Part shown: one piece after another, positions 42,982 through 49,565 of the stretch
Numbering within the stretch: the stretch's first letter is position 1
Layout: every line of letters begins with the position of its first letter
DNA from: Candidatus Saccharimonadota bacterium
GTDB lineage: Bacteria; Patescibacteriota; Saccharimonadia; Saccharimonadales; Saccharimonadaceae
NCBI GenBank assembly: GCA_017480095.1
Contig: JAFVBG010000002.1
Span: 191,728 to 255,727, forward strand
DNA: 64,000 bases
Direction of reading: 5' to 3'
The notes under the pieces: model-generated
Database searches by the model: none
What the model saw: the letters and a program-made list of their open reading frames with translations, nothing else
Told to the model about the DNA's origin: nothing
Translations under genes and position numbers: made by a program

Positions 42982-43299
42982 ATGGCAAGTGAAGTGAAGA
43001 ATTATATTGATTGCAGCAGTCTAGATGAGTATCAGAAGTCAATGGTGGCGGAATGTAACGGTGGGACGACAACGCGGGCGGAAGACTCGGCTCTTGCAAT
43101 TATCAACACTGTTCTCGGAGTGGTAGCAGTGGTAGCGGTGGTGTTCATTATCGTGGGTGGCGTGCAGTATATCACTTCTAGTGGCGACACTGGCAAGGCG
43201 ATGAAGGCGAAAAACACCATCATGTATGCGGTGATTGGGTTAGTGATTGCACTGTTGGCATTTGCGATTGTGAATTTCGTACTCAGTAATATTCTTTAG
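42982..43299 (+). CDS. VirB2-like small T4SS protein, paralogue 3
   Basis: 105 residues without a typical signal peptide. The N-terminal 35 residues contain two Cys (YIDCSS, AECNG). The C-terminal two-helix unit contains GGVQYITSSGDTGKAMKAKN and IVNFVLSNIL, almost the same as paralogues 4 and 5. RBS GGGAGAAG; 11 nt after paralogue 2. Confidence 0.78.
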   Translation: MASEVKNYIDCSSLDEYQKSMVAECNGGTTTRAEDSALAIINTVLGVVAVVAVVFIIVGGVQYITSSGDTGKAMKAKNTIMYAVIGLVIALLAFAIVNFVLSNIL

Positions 43300-43315
43300 G
43301 TTTTCAGAAAAGGTC

Positions 43316-43344
43316 TTGATTTTTTGAGACGATATAGCTATAAT
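43316..43344 (+). promoter_or_regulatory. -35/-10 promoter of paralogue 4
   Basis: TTGATT - 17 nt - TATAAT, one of the few clear two-box promoters here. A 31-nt leader with AAGGA follows, consistent with strong expression of the gene at 43376. Confidence 0.6.
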
Positions 43345-43375
43345 CTAAGTAAAGGTATTAAAATAAGGAAAAAAT

Positions 43376-43762
43376 ATGAAGACTCTTGACAAACTCAAAG
43401 TTTCTGTAGGTGCTTTTGCCACCGTGGCCGGTGGTGCATTGATGGCTATGCCAGCTTCTGCTGCTAGCATGGTTAATCCAACCAGCCGTTGGGTAAACTC
43501 TGGTACTCAATCTTCGGTGACTGGTAGCAGCTCTGGCTTGATGGACACTCTTAACATCATCTTAAACGTCGCCCTTGGCCTTATCGGTTTCGTGGCCGTA
43601 GTGATGATTATCGTCGGCGGTCTTCAGTATACTACTTCTTCTGGTGATACCGGTAAAGTCACCAAGGCTAAGAACACCATCATGTACGGTGTGATTGGTC
43701 TCGTAGTTGCACTGCTTGCCTTTGCAATCGTCAACTTCGTACTTAGCAACATCTTTAGCTAA
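43376..43762 (+). CDS. VirB2-like pilin candidate, paralogue 4
   Basis: 128 residues with a clear signal peptide (GAFATVAGGALMAMPASAA) and the two-helix unit with GGLQYTTSSGDTGKVTKAKN and IVNFVLSNIFS. It has the best promoter and Shine-Dalgarno of the six paralogues, its own terminator, and the most regular codon choice. It is my candidate for the major pilin-like subunit; that is inference. Confidence 0.8.
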   Translation: MKTLDKLKVSVGAFATVAGGALMAMPASAASMVNPTSRWVNSGTQSSVTGSSSGLMDTLNIILNVALGLIGFVAVVMIIVGGLQYTTSSGDTGKVTKAKNTIMYGVIGLVVALLAFAIVNFVLSNIFS

Positions 43763-43782
43763 GGTATTGTCTAGGAAGTATA

Positions 43783-43809
43783 ATCCCCTCTTCTCGGAGG
43801 GGGTTTTTT
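43783..43809 (+). terminator. terminator of paralogue 4
   Basis: CCCCTC/GAGGGG stem (43785-43790/43797-43802) and a run of six T. The T-run is also the start of the next gene's TTGTGATATAAT promoter. Confidence 0.85.
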
Positions 43810-43819
43810 GTGATATAAT
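43808..43819 (+). promoter_or_regulatory. extended -10 promoter of paralogue 5, leaderless
   Basis: TTGTGATATAAT, 6 nt before the ATG at 43826, merged with the upstream terminator's T-run. Confidence 0.65.
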
Positions 43820-43825
43820 GACGAC

Positions 43826-44215
43826 ATGAAGAAGATTTATAGTTGCACCATGGGAGTATTATTAGCTTTATTTAGCGTTATGGGACTATCGATGCCGGCG
43901 CTTGCGATCACGTGTCCGGATGGTTCTAAACAGGCTACGGCTCCTGATTTGTCGCTTTGCAATGCAGAAGATCCGACAAATGCAGATACCAATCTGATGG
44001 GACAGGTTAATATTATTATAAATGTAGCGCTAGGTGTAATTGCGATTGTGGCGGTAGGTTTCATCATCGTTGGCGGCCTGCAATATACCACGTCTCAAGG
44101 TGATCCTGGAAAAATTGCAAAGGCGAAGAATACCATTATGTATTCAATAATTGGTCTTGTAGTTGCACTGCTTGCCTTTGCAATCGTCAACTTCGTCTTG
44201 ACAAACATTTTCTAA
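43826..44215 (+). CDS. VirB2-like small T4SS protein, paralogue 5
   Basis: 129 residues with signal peptide (LLALFSVMGLSMPALA), a short Cys-containing N-terminus (TCPDGSK, SLCNAED) and the two-helix unit GGLQYTTSQGDPGKIAKAKN..IVNFVLTNIF. The 3' coding DNA is nearly identical to paralogue 4 over the last helix, which suggests recent duplication or gene conversion. Leaderless promoter; terminator follows. Confidence 0.8.
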   Translation: MKKIYSCTMGVLLALFSVMGLSMPALAITCPDGSKQATAPDLSLCNAEDPTNADTNLMGQVNIIINVALGVIAIVAVGFIIVGGLQYTTSQGDPGKIAKAKNTIMYSIIGLVVALLAFAIVNFVLTNIF

Positions 44216-44240
44216 TAAAGAAATACTGAATAGATAATTC

Positions 44241-44268
44241 CCCCCTCTTCTCGGAGGGGGAGTTTTGT
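44241..44268 (+). terminator. terminator of paralogue 5
   Basis: CCCCCTC/GAGGGGG stem (44241-44247/44254-44260) and a short T-run, a near copy of the terminator at 43783. Confidence 0.75.
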
Positions 44269-44338
44269 GTAATCTTTTGGTTTAGCGAGCAGATTAACTA
44301 AAAGTTTACATTCTGTTTATTAGTGTTAAGGATAGAAA

Positions 44339-44364
44339 ATATCCGCTCCTCTCGGAGCGGATAT
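44339..44364 (-). terminator. hsp20 terminator
   Basis: Perfect 11-bp stem ATATCCGCTCC/GGAGCGGATAT with loop TCTC; on the minus strand it is followed by TTTTCT. Confidence 0.8.
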
Positions 44365-44383
44365 TCGAGTTCTAGGTGGATGA

Positions 44384-44890
44384 TTATTGGACCATGATTT
44401 TCTTGGCCTGTTCGACTTTTTCCTTCTCGAACGTGATGGTCAAGACGCCGTCCTTGAGCTCAGCTTTGACGCTGTTCTCATCTTCTTTCACTGCGACAGG
44501 GAGAGCGATGGCGCGAGAGAACTCACCCCAGTAACATTCCTGAATATGCCAACGAGTAGTATGCTCATCTTCGCCGCCAGAAAGGACACCAGAGATAGTC
44601 AAGATGCTGTCGCTAATACTGACTTCGAGGTCGGATTTCTTAATGCCCGCAGTGCGAGCCTTAACTACTAGTTTATCGGCGGTTTCATAGACATCTACAG
44701 CGAGCTGTCCTGGGAAATCGTCTGGAGTGTCCACCCAACCATCATCCTCCATATCTGATGGGAGTTCCGGTTCCTCAGGCTCAGGCTCGATAGGTTCTTC
44801 CTCGGCCGGGGCAGTAGGAGCAGGATCATCTAGAAAGGCCGCAGCCAATTCGTCTTCCATCAGCATGTCGTCGTTGTTATTACGAGCCAT
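44384..44890 (-). CDS. Hsp20/alpha-crystallin small heat shock protein
   Basis: 168 residues from the ATG at 44890. An acidic Glu/Pro/Ala-rich N-terminus (EEEPIEPEPEEPELP) precedes the alpha-crystallin domain (about 70-165: VDVYETADKLVVKARTAGIK, LEVSISDSILTISG, ELKDGVLTITF). It is an ATP-independent holdase. The usual C-terminal IxI motif is not seen; it ends KKIMVQ. A GGAGG is present but 12 nt from the ATG. No CIRCE lies upstream. It stands between the pilin array and comFC, so its link to the T4SS is unclear. Confidence 0.9.
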   Translation of the reverse strand: MARNNNDDMLMEDELAAAFLDDPAPTAPAEEEPIEPEPEEPELPSDMEDDGWVDTPDDFPGQLAVDVYETADKLVVKARTAGIKKSDLEVSISDSILTISGVLSGGEDEHTTRWHIQECYWGEFSRAIALPVAVKEDENSVKAELKDGVLTITFEKEKVEQAKKIMVQ

Positions 44891-44963
44891 ACTTGTATAT
44901 AACCTCCACTTATTATTGTTAAGCTTTATTATAAACGAACTTTGTGATAAAATCAAGAATATT

Positions 44964-45791
44964 ATGACTTTTGATGTAAAAAATACAACATTTTCGAGTT
45001 TGTGGGATGTAGTGCTTCCCTATAATTGTAGGGGTTGCGGAAAAGTTGGAAAACCGCTGTGTGAGTGTTGTAAAAAACACATCATTGGAAATTCCATGTC
45101 GATTCAGACTGCAGACTTGGATGAAATGTATGCGGCAGGAATGCGGGAGGGGGTGTTAAAGGATTTGGTGGTCGAGTATAAGTATCAGAGTAGAAGGGGG
45201 TTTGCTATGACTCTGGCAGAGATTCTAGAGGGTGCTTTGCCACTTGATTTGAAGGAGCGGTTGATGAGAGGGCATGCGATTGTAGTTCCCTTGCCGACGA
45301 TTCATAGGCACATCCGCGAGCGCGGTTTTGACCATACGGCGAAGATGGCAAAAGCCTTGGCGAGACGGTTAGGGCTGGAGTATTTGCCGCTCTTGAAACG
45401 CGTTAATAAAACCGTACAGGTGGGAGCAGATGGTGAGACGCGTAAGAAACAAGCGGGTGAGGCGTATGAAGTAAATAAAAATTTTTTTGCTACGCGTCGT
45501 TCCAGCCCGTCGCCACGGATGGAACGCGCTAGTACTCGCGCTGCCGCGCTCCGTATCCCGCAAAAAAGCTTTTTATTCACTTCAACGCCTATCCTACTCG
45601 TCGACGACATTCTAACTACTGGCGCTTCTCTGTCTGCGGCGGCACAAAAAATACGCCAGGCAGGCTTTAAGAGCGTGTCTGGCGTAGTGGTTGCGATGGG
45701 GTTAAAGAGTGGTGACTTGGTCGCCGCTCATGCCAGTGACGGCAGAGATGATGAAGTTGACGATGGCGTAGGCCAACATACTAATGATTAA
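44964..45791 (+). CDS. comFC: ComFC-like phosphoribosyltransferase-fold competence protein
   Basis: 275 residues from the ATG at 44964. An N-terminal zinc-binding cluster (CRGCGK..CECCKK), the ComFC segment VPLPTIHRHIRERGFDHTAK, and the PRPP-loop ILLVDDILTTGASL. ComFC helps bring transforming DNA into the cytoplasm. Between YEVNKNFF and ILLVDD about 25 extra residues (ATRRSSPSPRMER..) are encoded by a palindromic element. The last 30 codons overlap the pilin-like gene on the other strand by 90 nt. A TTTGTGATAAAAT box lies 10 nt before the start. Confidence 0.88.
   Translation: MTFDVKNTTFSSLWDVVLPYNCRGCGKVGKPLCECCKKHIIGNSMSIQTADLDEMYAAGMREGVLKDLVVEYKYQSRRGFAMTLAEILEGALPLDLKERLMRGHAIVVPLPTIHRHIRERGFDHTAKMAKALARRLGLEYLPLLKRVNKTVQVGADGETRKKQAGEAYEVNKNFFATRRSSPSPRMERASTRAAALRIPQKSFLFTSTPILLVDDILTTGASLSAAAQKIRQAGFKSVSGVVVAMGLKSGDLVAAHASDGRDDEVDDGVGQHTND
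45471..45580 (+). repeat. palindromic element C, in-frame inside comFC
   Basis: Outer arms GTAAATAAAAA-TTTTTTTGC (45471-45490) and GCAAAAAAGCTTTTTATTCAC (45560-45580). Hairpin 1: CGTTCCA..CCGT-CGCC-ACGG.TGGAACG. Hairpin 2: GCGC-TGCC-GCGC, then TCCGTA. The core matches the elements at 38529 and 63633. It adds residues between two conserved comFC blocks without breaking the frame. Confidence 0.8.
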
Positions 45792-46166
45792 GCCGATGAT
45801 AGCGTAAAGAATGGTATTTTTGGCATCGGTGACCTTTTTACTATCGCCACCAGAGATGACGTAGCGGAAACCACCGTAGATAAGCATAATAACAGAGATG
45901 GTACCGACAGCAAGGAGAACCCAGCTGGTAAGCTTGCGAATGAAGCCGTTATCGCCAACGAGGGTGGTCGGCATACCTTCGACGTGAGCCGCGGCAGCAC
46001 CCTGTTCGACAGAGGTAGCACCTTCACCAGCGACGCTTTCGCTACCAGAAGTGGCAAAGGCGTTGGCGGCGTAAACATTAGCGGACATAATTTTGCCACA
46101 GGCAAGGGTAACCGCACTAGCAATACCAGTGAGGCCTTGAGTGACTAGCTTGAGAGCTTTTTTCAT
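45702..46166 (-). CDS. VirB2-like small T4SS protein, paralogue 6
   Basis: 154 residues: signal peptide (about 1-33), an Ala/Gly/Ser-rich spacer, then the two-helix unit with YGGFRYVISGGDSKKVTDAKNT (shown in part) and AIVNFIISAV. Same family as the five genes at 42-44 kb, here on the other strand beyond hsp20 and comFC. Its 3' end overlaps comFC by 90 nt in antisense. Confidence 0.8.
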   Translation of the reverse strand: MKKALKLVTQGLTGIASAVTLACGKIMSANVYAANAFATSGSESVAGEGATSVEQGAAAAHVEGMPTTLVGDNGFIRKLTSWVLLAVGTISVIMLIYGGFRYVISGGDSKKVTDAKNTILYAIIGLIISMLAYAIVNFIISAVTGMSGDQVTTL

Positions 46167-46273
46167 TTCTATAATCTCGCAGTTAACTTTAATATAATTT
46201 TACCCCGCTCAGGCAATTCAGTCAAGGGGATATCTTCTTCATTATAGCACACAATGCTAAATTTGTCAAGTTA

Positions 46274-46282
46274 TGATATAAT
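46274..46282 (+). promoter_or_regulatory. extended -10 box of the MurE-like gene, leaderless
   Basis: TGATATAAT, 7 nt before the ATG at 46290. Confidence 0.6.
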
Positions 46283-46289
46283 AAAAGGC

Positions 46290-47576
46290 ATGAGTTTTAG
46301 AGATTTTCCAGGATACAATCAGGTGGTGTTGCCATATCATTTCTTGCAAGCTTTGGGCGCAGGGGTGAGATATGGTTTTCCAGCGCGAAAGTTACGCGTG
46401 ATTGGGGTGACAGGGACGAACGGCAAGACGACGACTTGTTTTATGATCTGGAAGATGCTAAACGAAGCGGGATGTAAGACTGGGGTGATGACTACCGTGG
46501 GTTGGGGGGTGGACAAGATTGAAAAGCAGGTGGAGCATATGACCACGATGCCATCTGGCGAGCTGAACCGGCGGATTAAAGCGATTAAAGATGCAGGGGC
46601 GGATTTTCTGGTATTAGAGGTAACTTCGCACGCGATGGTGCAGTTTCGGACTTTGGGTATCCCGATTGAGATTGCGGTGATGACAAATGTGACTAGAGAG
46701 CATCTTGATTATCATAAGACTTTTGATAATTACGTGAAGGCAAAGTGCAAGTTGTTCAAGAAGGCGCAATTCGGGGTAGTCAATGCGGACGATAAGAGTG
46801 CGGCGAAGTTCGAGGAAGTAGTAGAAGATTATATCACCTACGGTATTAAAAAAGACAGCGACTTGCAGGCTAAAGAGATAGAGTTGAATGCTGATGGCGT
46901 AAATTATTCATGTGATGATATAAATTTCATAGAAGGCCGACTGACGGAAGCATCAGACAAGCTGAATATTCGGACACAGATTCCAGGAGAGTTTAATGTA
47001 TATAATTCCCTAGCCGCAGTGGCAGTGGGACAAAAGATTGGCCTGACCCCTGGGCAGATTGAGATTGGGATTAATGCCTTAGAGAGCGTAGAAGGACGGA
47101 TGAACCGCGTAGAAGCGGGACAAGATTTTACGGTGGTGGTGGATTATGCGCATCAGCCAGACGCTTTCGAGAAGGTATTTAAGAGTTTTGAGGGTTTTAA
47201 GGGGAAAGTTATCACTGTGACAGGAGGCGCAGGGCGGCGTGACAAAGGGACGCGAGCGGAGCGTGGTAGAATCGCGGCGGAGCATAGCGATATATTTATC
47301 GTGACAGAGGATGATTCTAGAGATGAAGATCCAGCCCAGATTGCGGAGGCGTTTGTGGCGGGGGCGAAAAAGGCTGGCATGGCGGAAGATAAGATTATCG
47401 TAGAGCTGAATCGAAAGAAGGCAATAGAGAAGGCAGTCAGTCTGGCGAAAAAAGGAGATTTGGTGCTAATCTTAGGCAAGGGGCATGAAAAGACAATTCT
47501 CCGAGCAGATGGTCCGCATCCGTTTGAAGATTTAAAAGTCACAAAAAAGGCAATAGAGGCGTTACCGAAAAAATAA
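46290..47576 (+). CDS. murE: MurE-like UDP-MurNAc-tripeptide ligase (short form)
   Basis: 428 residues from the ATG at 46290; the longer frame from 46254 would include the promoter. P-loop GVTGTNGKTTT near residue 40, TNVTREHLDYHKTFDNY, the KAKCKLF segment holding the carbamoylated Lys, VVDYAHQPDAF, and the C-terminal substrate motif DDSRDEDP where meso-DAP enzymes have DNPRxEDP. The N-terminal UDP-binding domain is largely missing (about 40 residues before the P-loop rather than about 100). It adds the third residue of the peptidoglycan stem peptide; substrate not certain. Confidence 0.82.
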   Translation: MSFRDFPGYNQVVLPYHFLQALGAGVRYGFPARKLRVIGVTGTNGKTTTCFMIWKMLNEAGCKTGVMTTVGWGVDKIEKQVEHMTTMPSGELNRRIKAIKDAGADFLVLEVTSHAMVQFRTLGIPIEIAVMTNVTREHLDYHKTFDNYVKAKCKLFKKAQFGVVNADDKSAAKFEEVVEDYITYGIKKDSDLQAKEIELNADGVNYSCDDINFIEGRLTEASDKLNIRTQIPGEFNVYNSLAAVAVGQKIGLTPGQIEIGINALESVEGRMNRVEAGQDFTVVVDYAHQPDAFEKVFKSFEGFKGKVITVTGGAGRRDKGTRAERGRIAAEHSDIFIVTEDDSRDEDPAQIAEAFVAGAKKAGMAEDKIIVELNRKKAIEKAVSLAKKGDLVLILGKGHEKTILRADGPHPFEDLKVTKKAIEALPKK

Positions 47577-47608
47577 AACTAATCCCCTGTCTGGGGATTA
47601 GTTTTTGT
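47577..47608. terminator. bidirectional terminator between Mur-ligase genes
   Basis: AACTAATCCCC/GGGGATTAGTT stem, with T-runs on both strands, between the convergent genes. Confidence 0.85.
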
Positions 47609-47622
47609 AGTAGATAGGTCAA

Positions 47623-48468
47623 TTATGGTTCGTAGTTGGCGATGCCGTCGATAATCTTCTCTGGAGCGATATGGAGTGCATCGGCTACTGCTGCGGCACA
47701 GGCCATGTAAGAGATGGCTGGTTCCCCAGTTAAGAAAGAGGCCACGGTAAAACGAGTTCCACCGATACTAAGTGTAGCCTCGACGCCTTTCTTATAAAGC
47801 TTGGAGTTCATAATCTGGATATGGCTAGTGCGGTCGGAGCCATAGAAGAGAGTGCCATCTAGACCAGCGAAGTCCACAAACTTGTTTGAGGTTTCATCAT
47901 CGTGGTTTAAGACAACATAATCTGGTGCGTTCTGGAAAAGCTTGACCGTAGCGTTGTAATAATCTTCAGGGGTAGTGAAAGTAGCTTCTGGAGAGACCTC
48001 ATCGGCGGTAGATTTGACATAGGTTTCTTCGGTCTCATCAGAATAGGTGAGCCGTGCTGGGCGATAATTAGTCAAAGCAGCCACATGAATAGGCAATTCA
48101 GAGAAGGTGCCGCTTGCTAATGCCTCGATTGGGGCTGTCACGACGACATAATTAGCACCAGCTTTCCAGGCCTCGGATAAGAATTTATAAAGCGCAGATA
48201 TTTTGAACGGGCCAGGAGCGGCAAAGATTGCCACTGGCTGACCAGCAGATTTGAGAATTTCGTGAACAAGATGTGCTACTTCGTTCTTCCCAGTAGTGCC
48301 AGTGACTGCGATTAATTTCATATCCTTCATCGGATGACCGTAGTAGGTAGCTAAAAGCTTCGCCTTAAAACGGGTACTTTTCTCTGAAGATTTTTTTGAT
48401 TTGGCCTTTCTCGCCGAGTCGCCATTGCCCATGATAGCGGAATTAGACTGGTTTTCGCGCTTTTTCAT
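47623..48468 (-). CDS. degenerate Mur-ligase paralogue lacking the C-terminal domain
   Basis: 281 residues. It follows the Mur central domain (VTGTTGKNEVAHLVHEIL, ALTNYRPARLTYSDETEETY, VVLNHDDETSNKF, ISYMACAAAVADAL) but ends before the C-terminal domain. The P-loop Thr/Ser is changed (GTTGKNE instead of GTNGKTT), so ATP binding is doubtful. The N-terminus is basic (about 35 residues). Convergent with the intact MurE-like gene. It may be a regulatory or partner protein rather than debris, because the frame is intact. TATACT lies 6 nt before the ATG. Confidence 0.75.
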   Translation of the reverse strand: MKKRENQSNSAIMGNGDSARKAKSKKSSEKSTRFKAKLLATYYGHPMKDMKLIAVTGTTGKNEVAHLVHEILKSAGQPVAIFAAPGPFKISALYKFLSEAWKAGANYVVVTAPIEALASGTFSELPIHVAALTNYRPARLTYSDETEETYVKSTADEVSPEATFTTPEDYYNATVKLFQNAPDYVVLNHDDETSNKFVDFAGLDGTLFYGSDRTSHIQIMNSKLYKKGVEATLSIGGTRFTVASFLTGEPAISYMACAAAVADALHIAPEKIIDGIANYEP

Positions 48469-48474
48469 ATTTTT

Positions 48475-48480
48475 AGTATA
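48475..48480 (-). promoter_or_regulatory. -10 box of the Mur-like paralogue, leaderless
   Basis: TATACT on the minus strand, 6 nt before the ATG at 48468. Confidence 0.5.
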
Positions 48481-48495
48481 GCATATTTTTTAAAA

Positions 48496-48507
48496 TTGTG
48501 CTATAAT
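48496..48507 (+). promoter_or_regulatory. promoter of tRNA-Arg
   Basis: TTGTGCTATAAT. About 80 nt of leader follow before the tRNA; they contain ATCCC-GAAA-GGGAT (GNRA tetraloop) and ATCGCTG/CAGCGAT hairpins. Confidence 0.6.
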
Positions 48508-48594
48508 ATATGTATCCCGAAAGGGATGCTCATTTAATTTCTAGGTGGATTATCGCTGGGAGAATATTCTTTCAGCGATAGTCTGCACAAGTAT

Positions 48595-48671
48595 GTGCCC
48601 GTAGCTCAGCTGGATAGAGCGTTTGCTTGCGGAGCAAAAGGTCGTAGGTTCGAATCCTGTCGGGCATACCA
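48595..48671 (+). tRNA. tRNA-Arg (anticodon GCG)
   Basis: Cloverleaf: acceptor GTGCCCG/CGGGCAT (G-U closing pair), D-arm GCTC..GAGC, anticodon stem TTTGC/GCAAA with loop TTGCGGA, T-arm with GGTTCGAATCC, discriminator A and encoded CCA. Anticodon GCG reads CGC/CGU (Arg). Bacteria usually use ACG (inosine) for this box. Confidence 0.85.
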
Positions 48672-48779
48672 AATTTACCAAGAAATCCGCCCATCTGGGC
48701 GTTTTTTGGTGTTTGCTCGTCTAAAGACGCGCTGCACACCAAGAAAACACCCATCTGAACGAATTTCTTTGGTAAATTT
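48671..48779 (+). repeat. post-tRNA palindromic element F with tRNA terminator
   Basis: Starts with a CGCCC-ATCT-GGGCG hairpin and T-run (the tRNA terminator). The whole 109 bp folds as one long imperfect palindrome (AAATTTACCAA../..TTGGTAAATTT) around GGTGT-TTGCTCGTCTAAAGACGCGCTGC-ACACC. It shares its core with element J behind the other tRNA. Confidence 0.7.
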
Positions 48780-48833
48780 CACTTTTTAAACGGAGAAAAT
48801 ACCAATCTGCACAAATTTATCTGAGGATTTTTT

Positions 48834-48925
48834 GTGTTATCTGGTTCCGCCAGATAACACTGTGTCGACTCGAAAAAAGAGACGGTTTGCCGTCTCTTTT
48901 TCACTCGCTCTCCTTGTGTTATAAT
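48834..48925 (+). repeat. terminator-promoter cassette G
   Basis: Hairpin GTGTTATCTGG/CCAGATAACAC, spacer with GTCGACTCG, a perfect 12-bp terminator AAAAAGAGACGG/CCGTCTCTTTTT (48874-48901), then CACTCGCTCTCCTTGTG and TATAAT. Its sister copy is at 49451-49536. The TATAAT ends 7 nt before the ATG at 48933. Confidence 0.75.
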
Positions 48926-48932
48926 AAGTGGT

Positions 48933-49442
48933 ATGGATTTCAAGCTAGTTTGGGTGCTGGCGATTTTGGTGGTCGTGGTTTATGCGATTTACAAAGTTAT
49001 GCAGAAACACGTCGAGACTTTGCCAGCGAAGCTGGATTTTGGGCGGAAGAAAGATTACGTCTATCGCCTGAAGGAAGAAGTTTTTTCAAAAGCGGAGGCA
49101 AGGTGCTTCACTATTCTGGATGAAACTTTTTCAAAGAAGTTCTATGTGATACCAAAAATGTCGCTCAATACGATTCTGGACGGTGAGATTAAGGGGCAGA
49201 ACTGGGATGGAGCGGCACAAGCGATTGTGGATTTGAAAGTGGACTTCATGATGATTCACCGCAAGACGCTAACGCCAATTTGCGCAGTACAGCTGGACGA
49301 CCGGATTGAGGGTAATTTCATGATGGAACAGGTGCTCGGAGATGTGGGGTTTCCGATTGTGAAATTGAAGCGTCCAGAGGAGATGTCGAAAAAAGAGATT
49401 GTGCTGTCTTTTGCGAAAGTGCTAAAAAAGTATTATGACTAA
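48933..49442 (+). CDS. DUF2726-domain membrane-anchored protein
   Basis: 169 residues: one N-terminal helix (about 4-22), then a DUF2726-like, nuclease-fold-related domain (FSKAEARCFTILDETF, VDFMMIHRKTLTPICAVQLDD, VGFPIVKLKRP). Families with this domain often carry restriction-like motifs, but activity is unproven; the D..(x)..Q-Lx pattern is only partly visible. Flanked by two copies of a terminator-promoter cassette, so it is an isolated, probably leaderless transcription unit. Confidence 0.72.
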   Translation: MDFKLVWVLAILVVVVYAIYKVMQKHVETLPAKLDFGRKKDYVYRLKEEVFSKAEARCFTILDETFSKKFYVIPKMSLNTILDGEIKGQNWDGAAQAIVDLKVDFMMIHRKTLTPICAVQLDDRIEGNFMMEQVLGDVGFPIVKLKRPEEMSKKEIVLSFAKVLKKYYD

Positions 49443-49450
49443 AAGTATGG

Positions 49451-49536
49451 TATCTGGCTTCGCCAGAAAGCACGGCGTCGGCTCGAAAAAAGGTGAGTAA
49501 ACTCCCCTTTTTCACTCGCTCTCCTTGTGCTATAAT
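49451..49536 (+). repeat. terminator-promoter cassette H2
   Basis: CTGGC-TTC-GCCAG hairpin, GTCGGCTCG, terminator AAAAAAGG.GAGT/ACTC.CCTTTTT, then the same CACTCGCTCTCCTTGTG-n-TATAAT as at 48834-48925. It ends the DUF2726 gene and starts the PPM phosphatase gene. Confidence 0.75.
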
Positions 49537-49565
49537 AGTTATAATAAGGATGGGTCAGGTGTTTT

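Noticed and set aside
44370-48555. Shared TTCTAGGTGGAT at 44371 and 48539
   Set aside because: A single 12-bp match, one copy inside the hsp20 3' end; no wider similarity, so probably chance.
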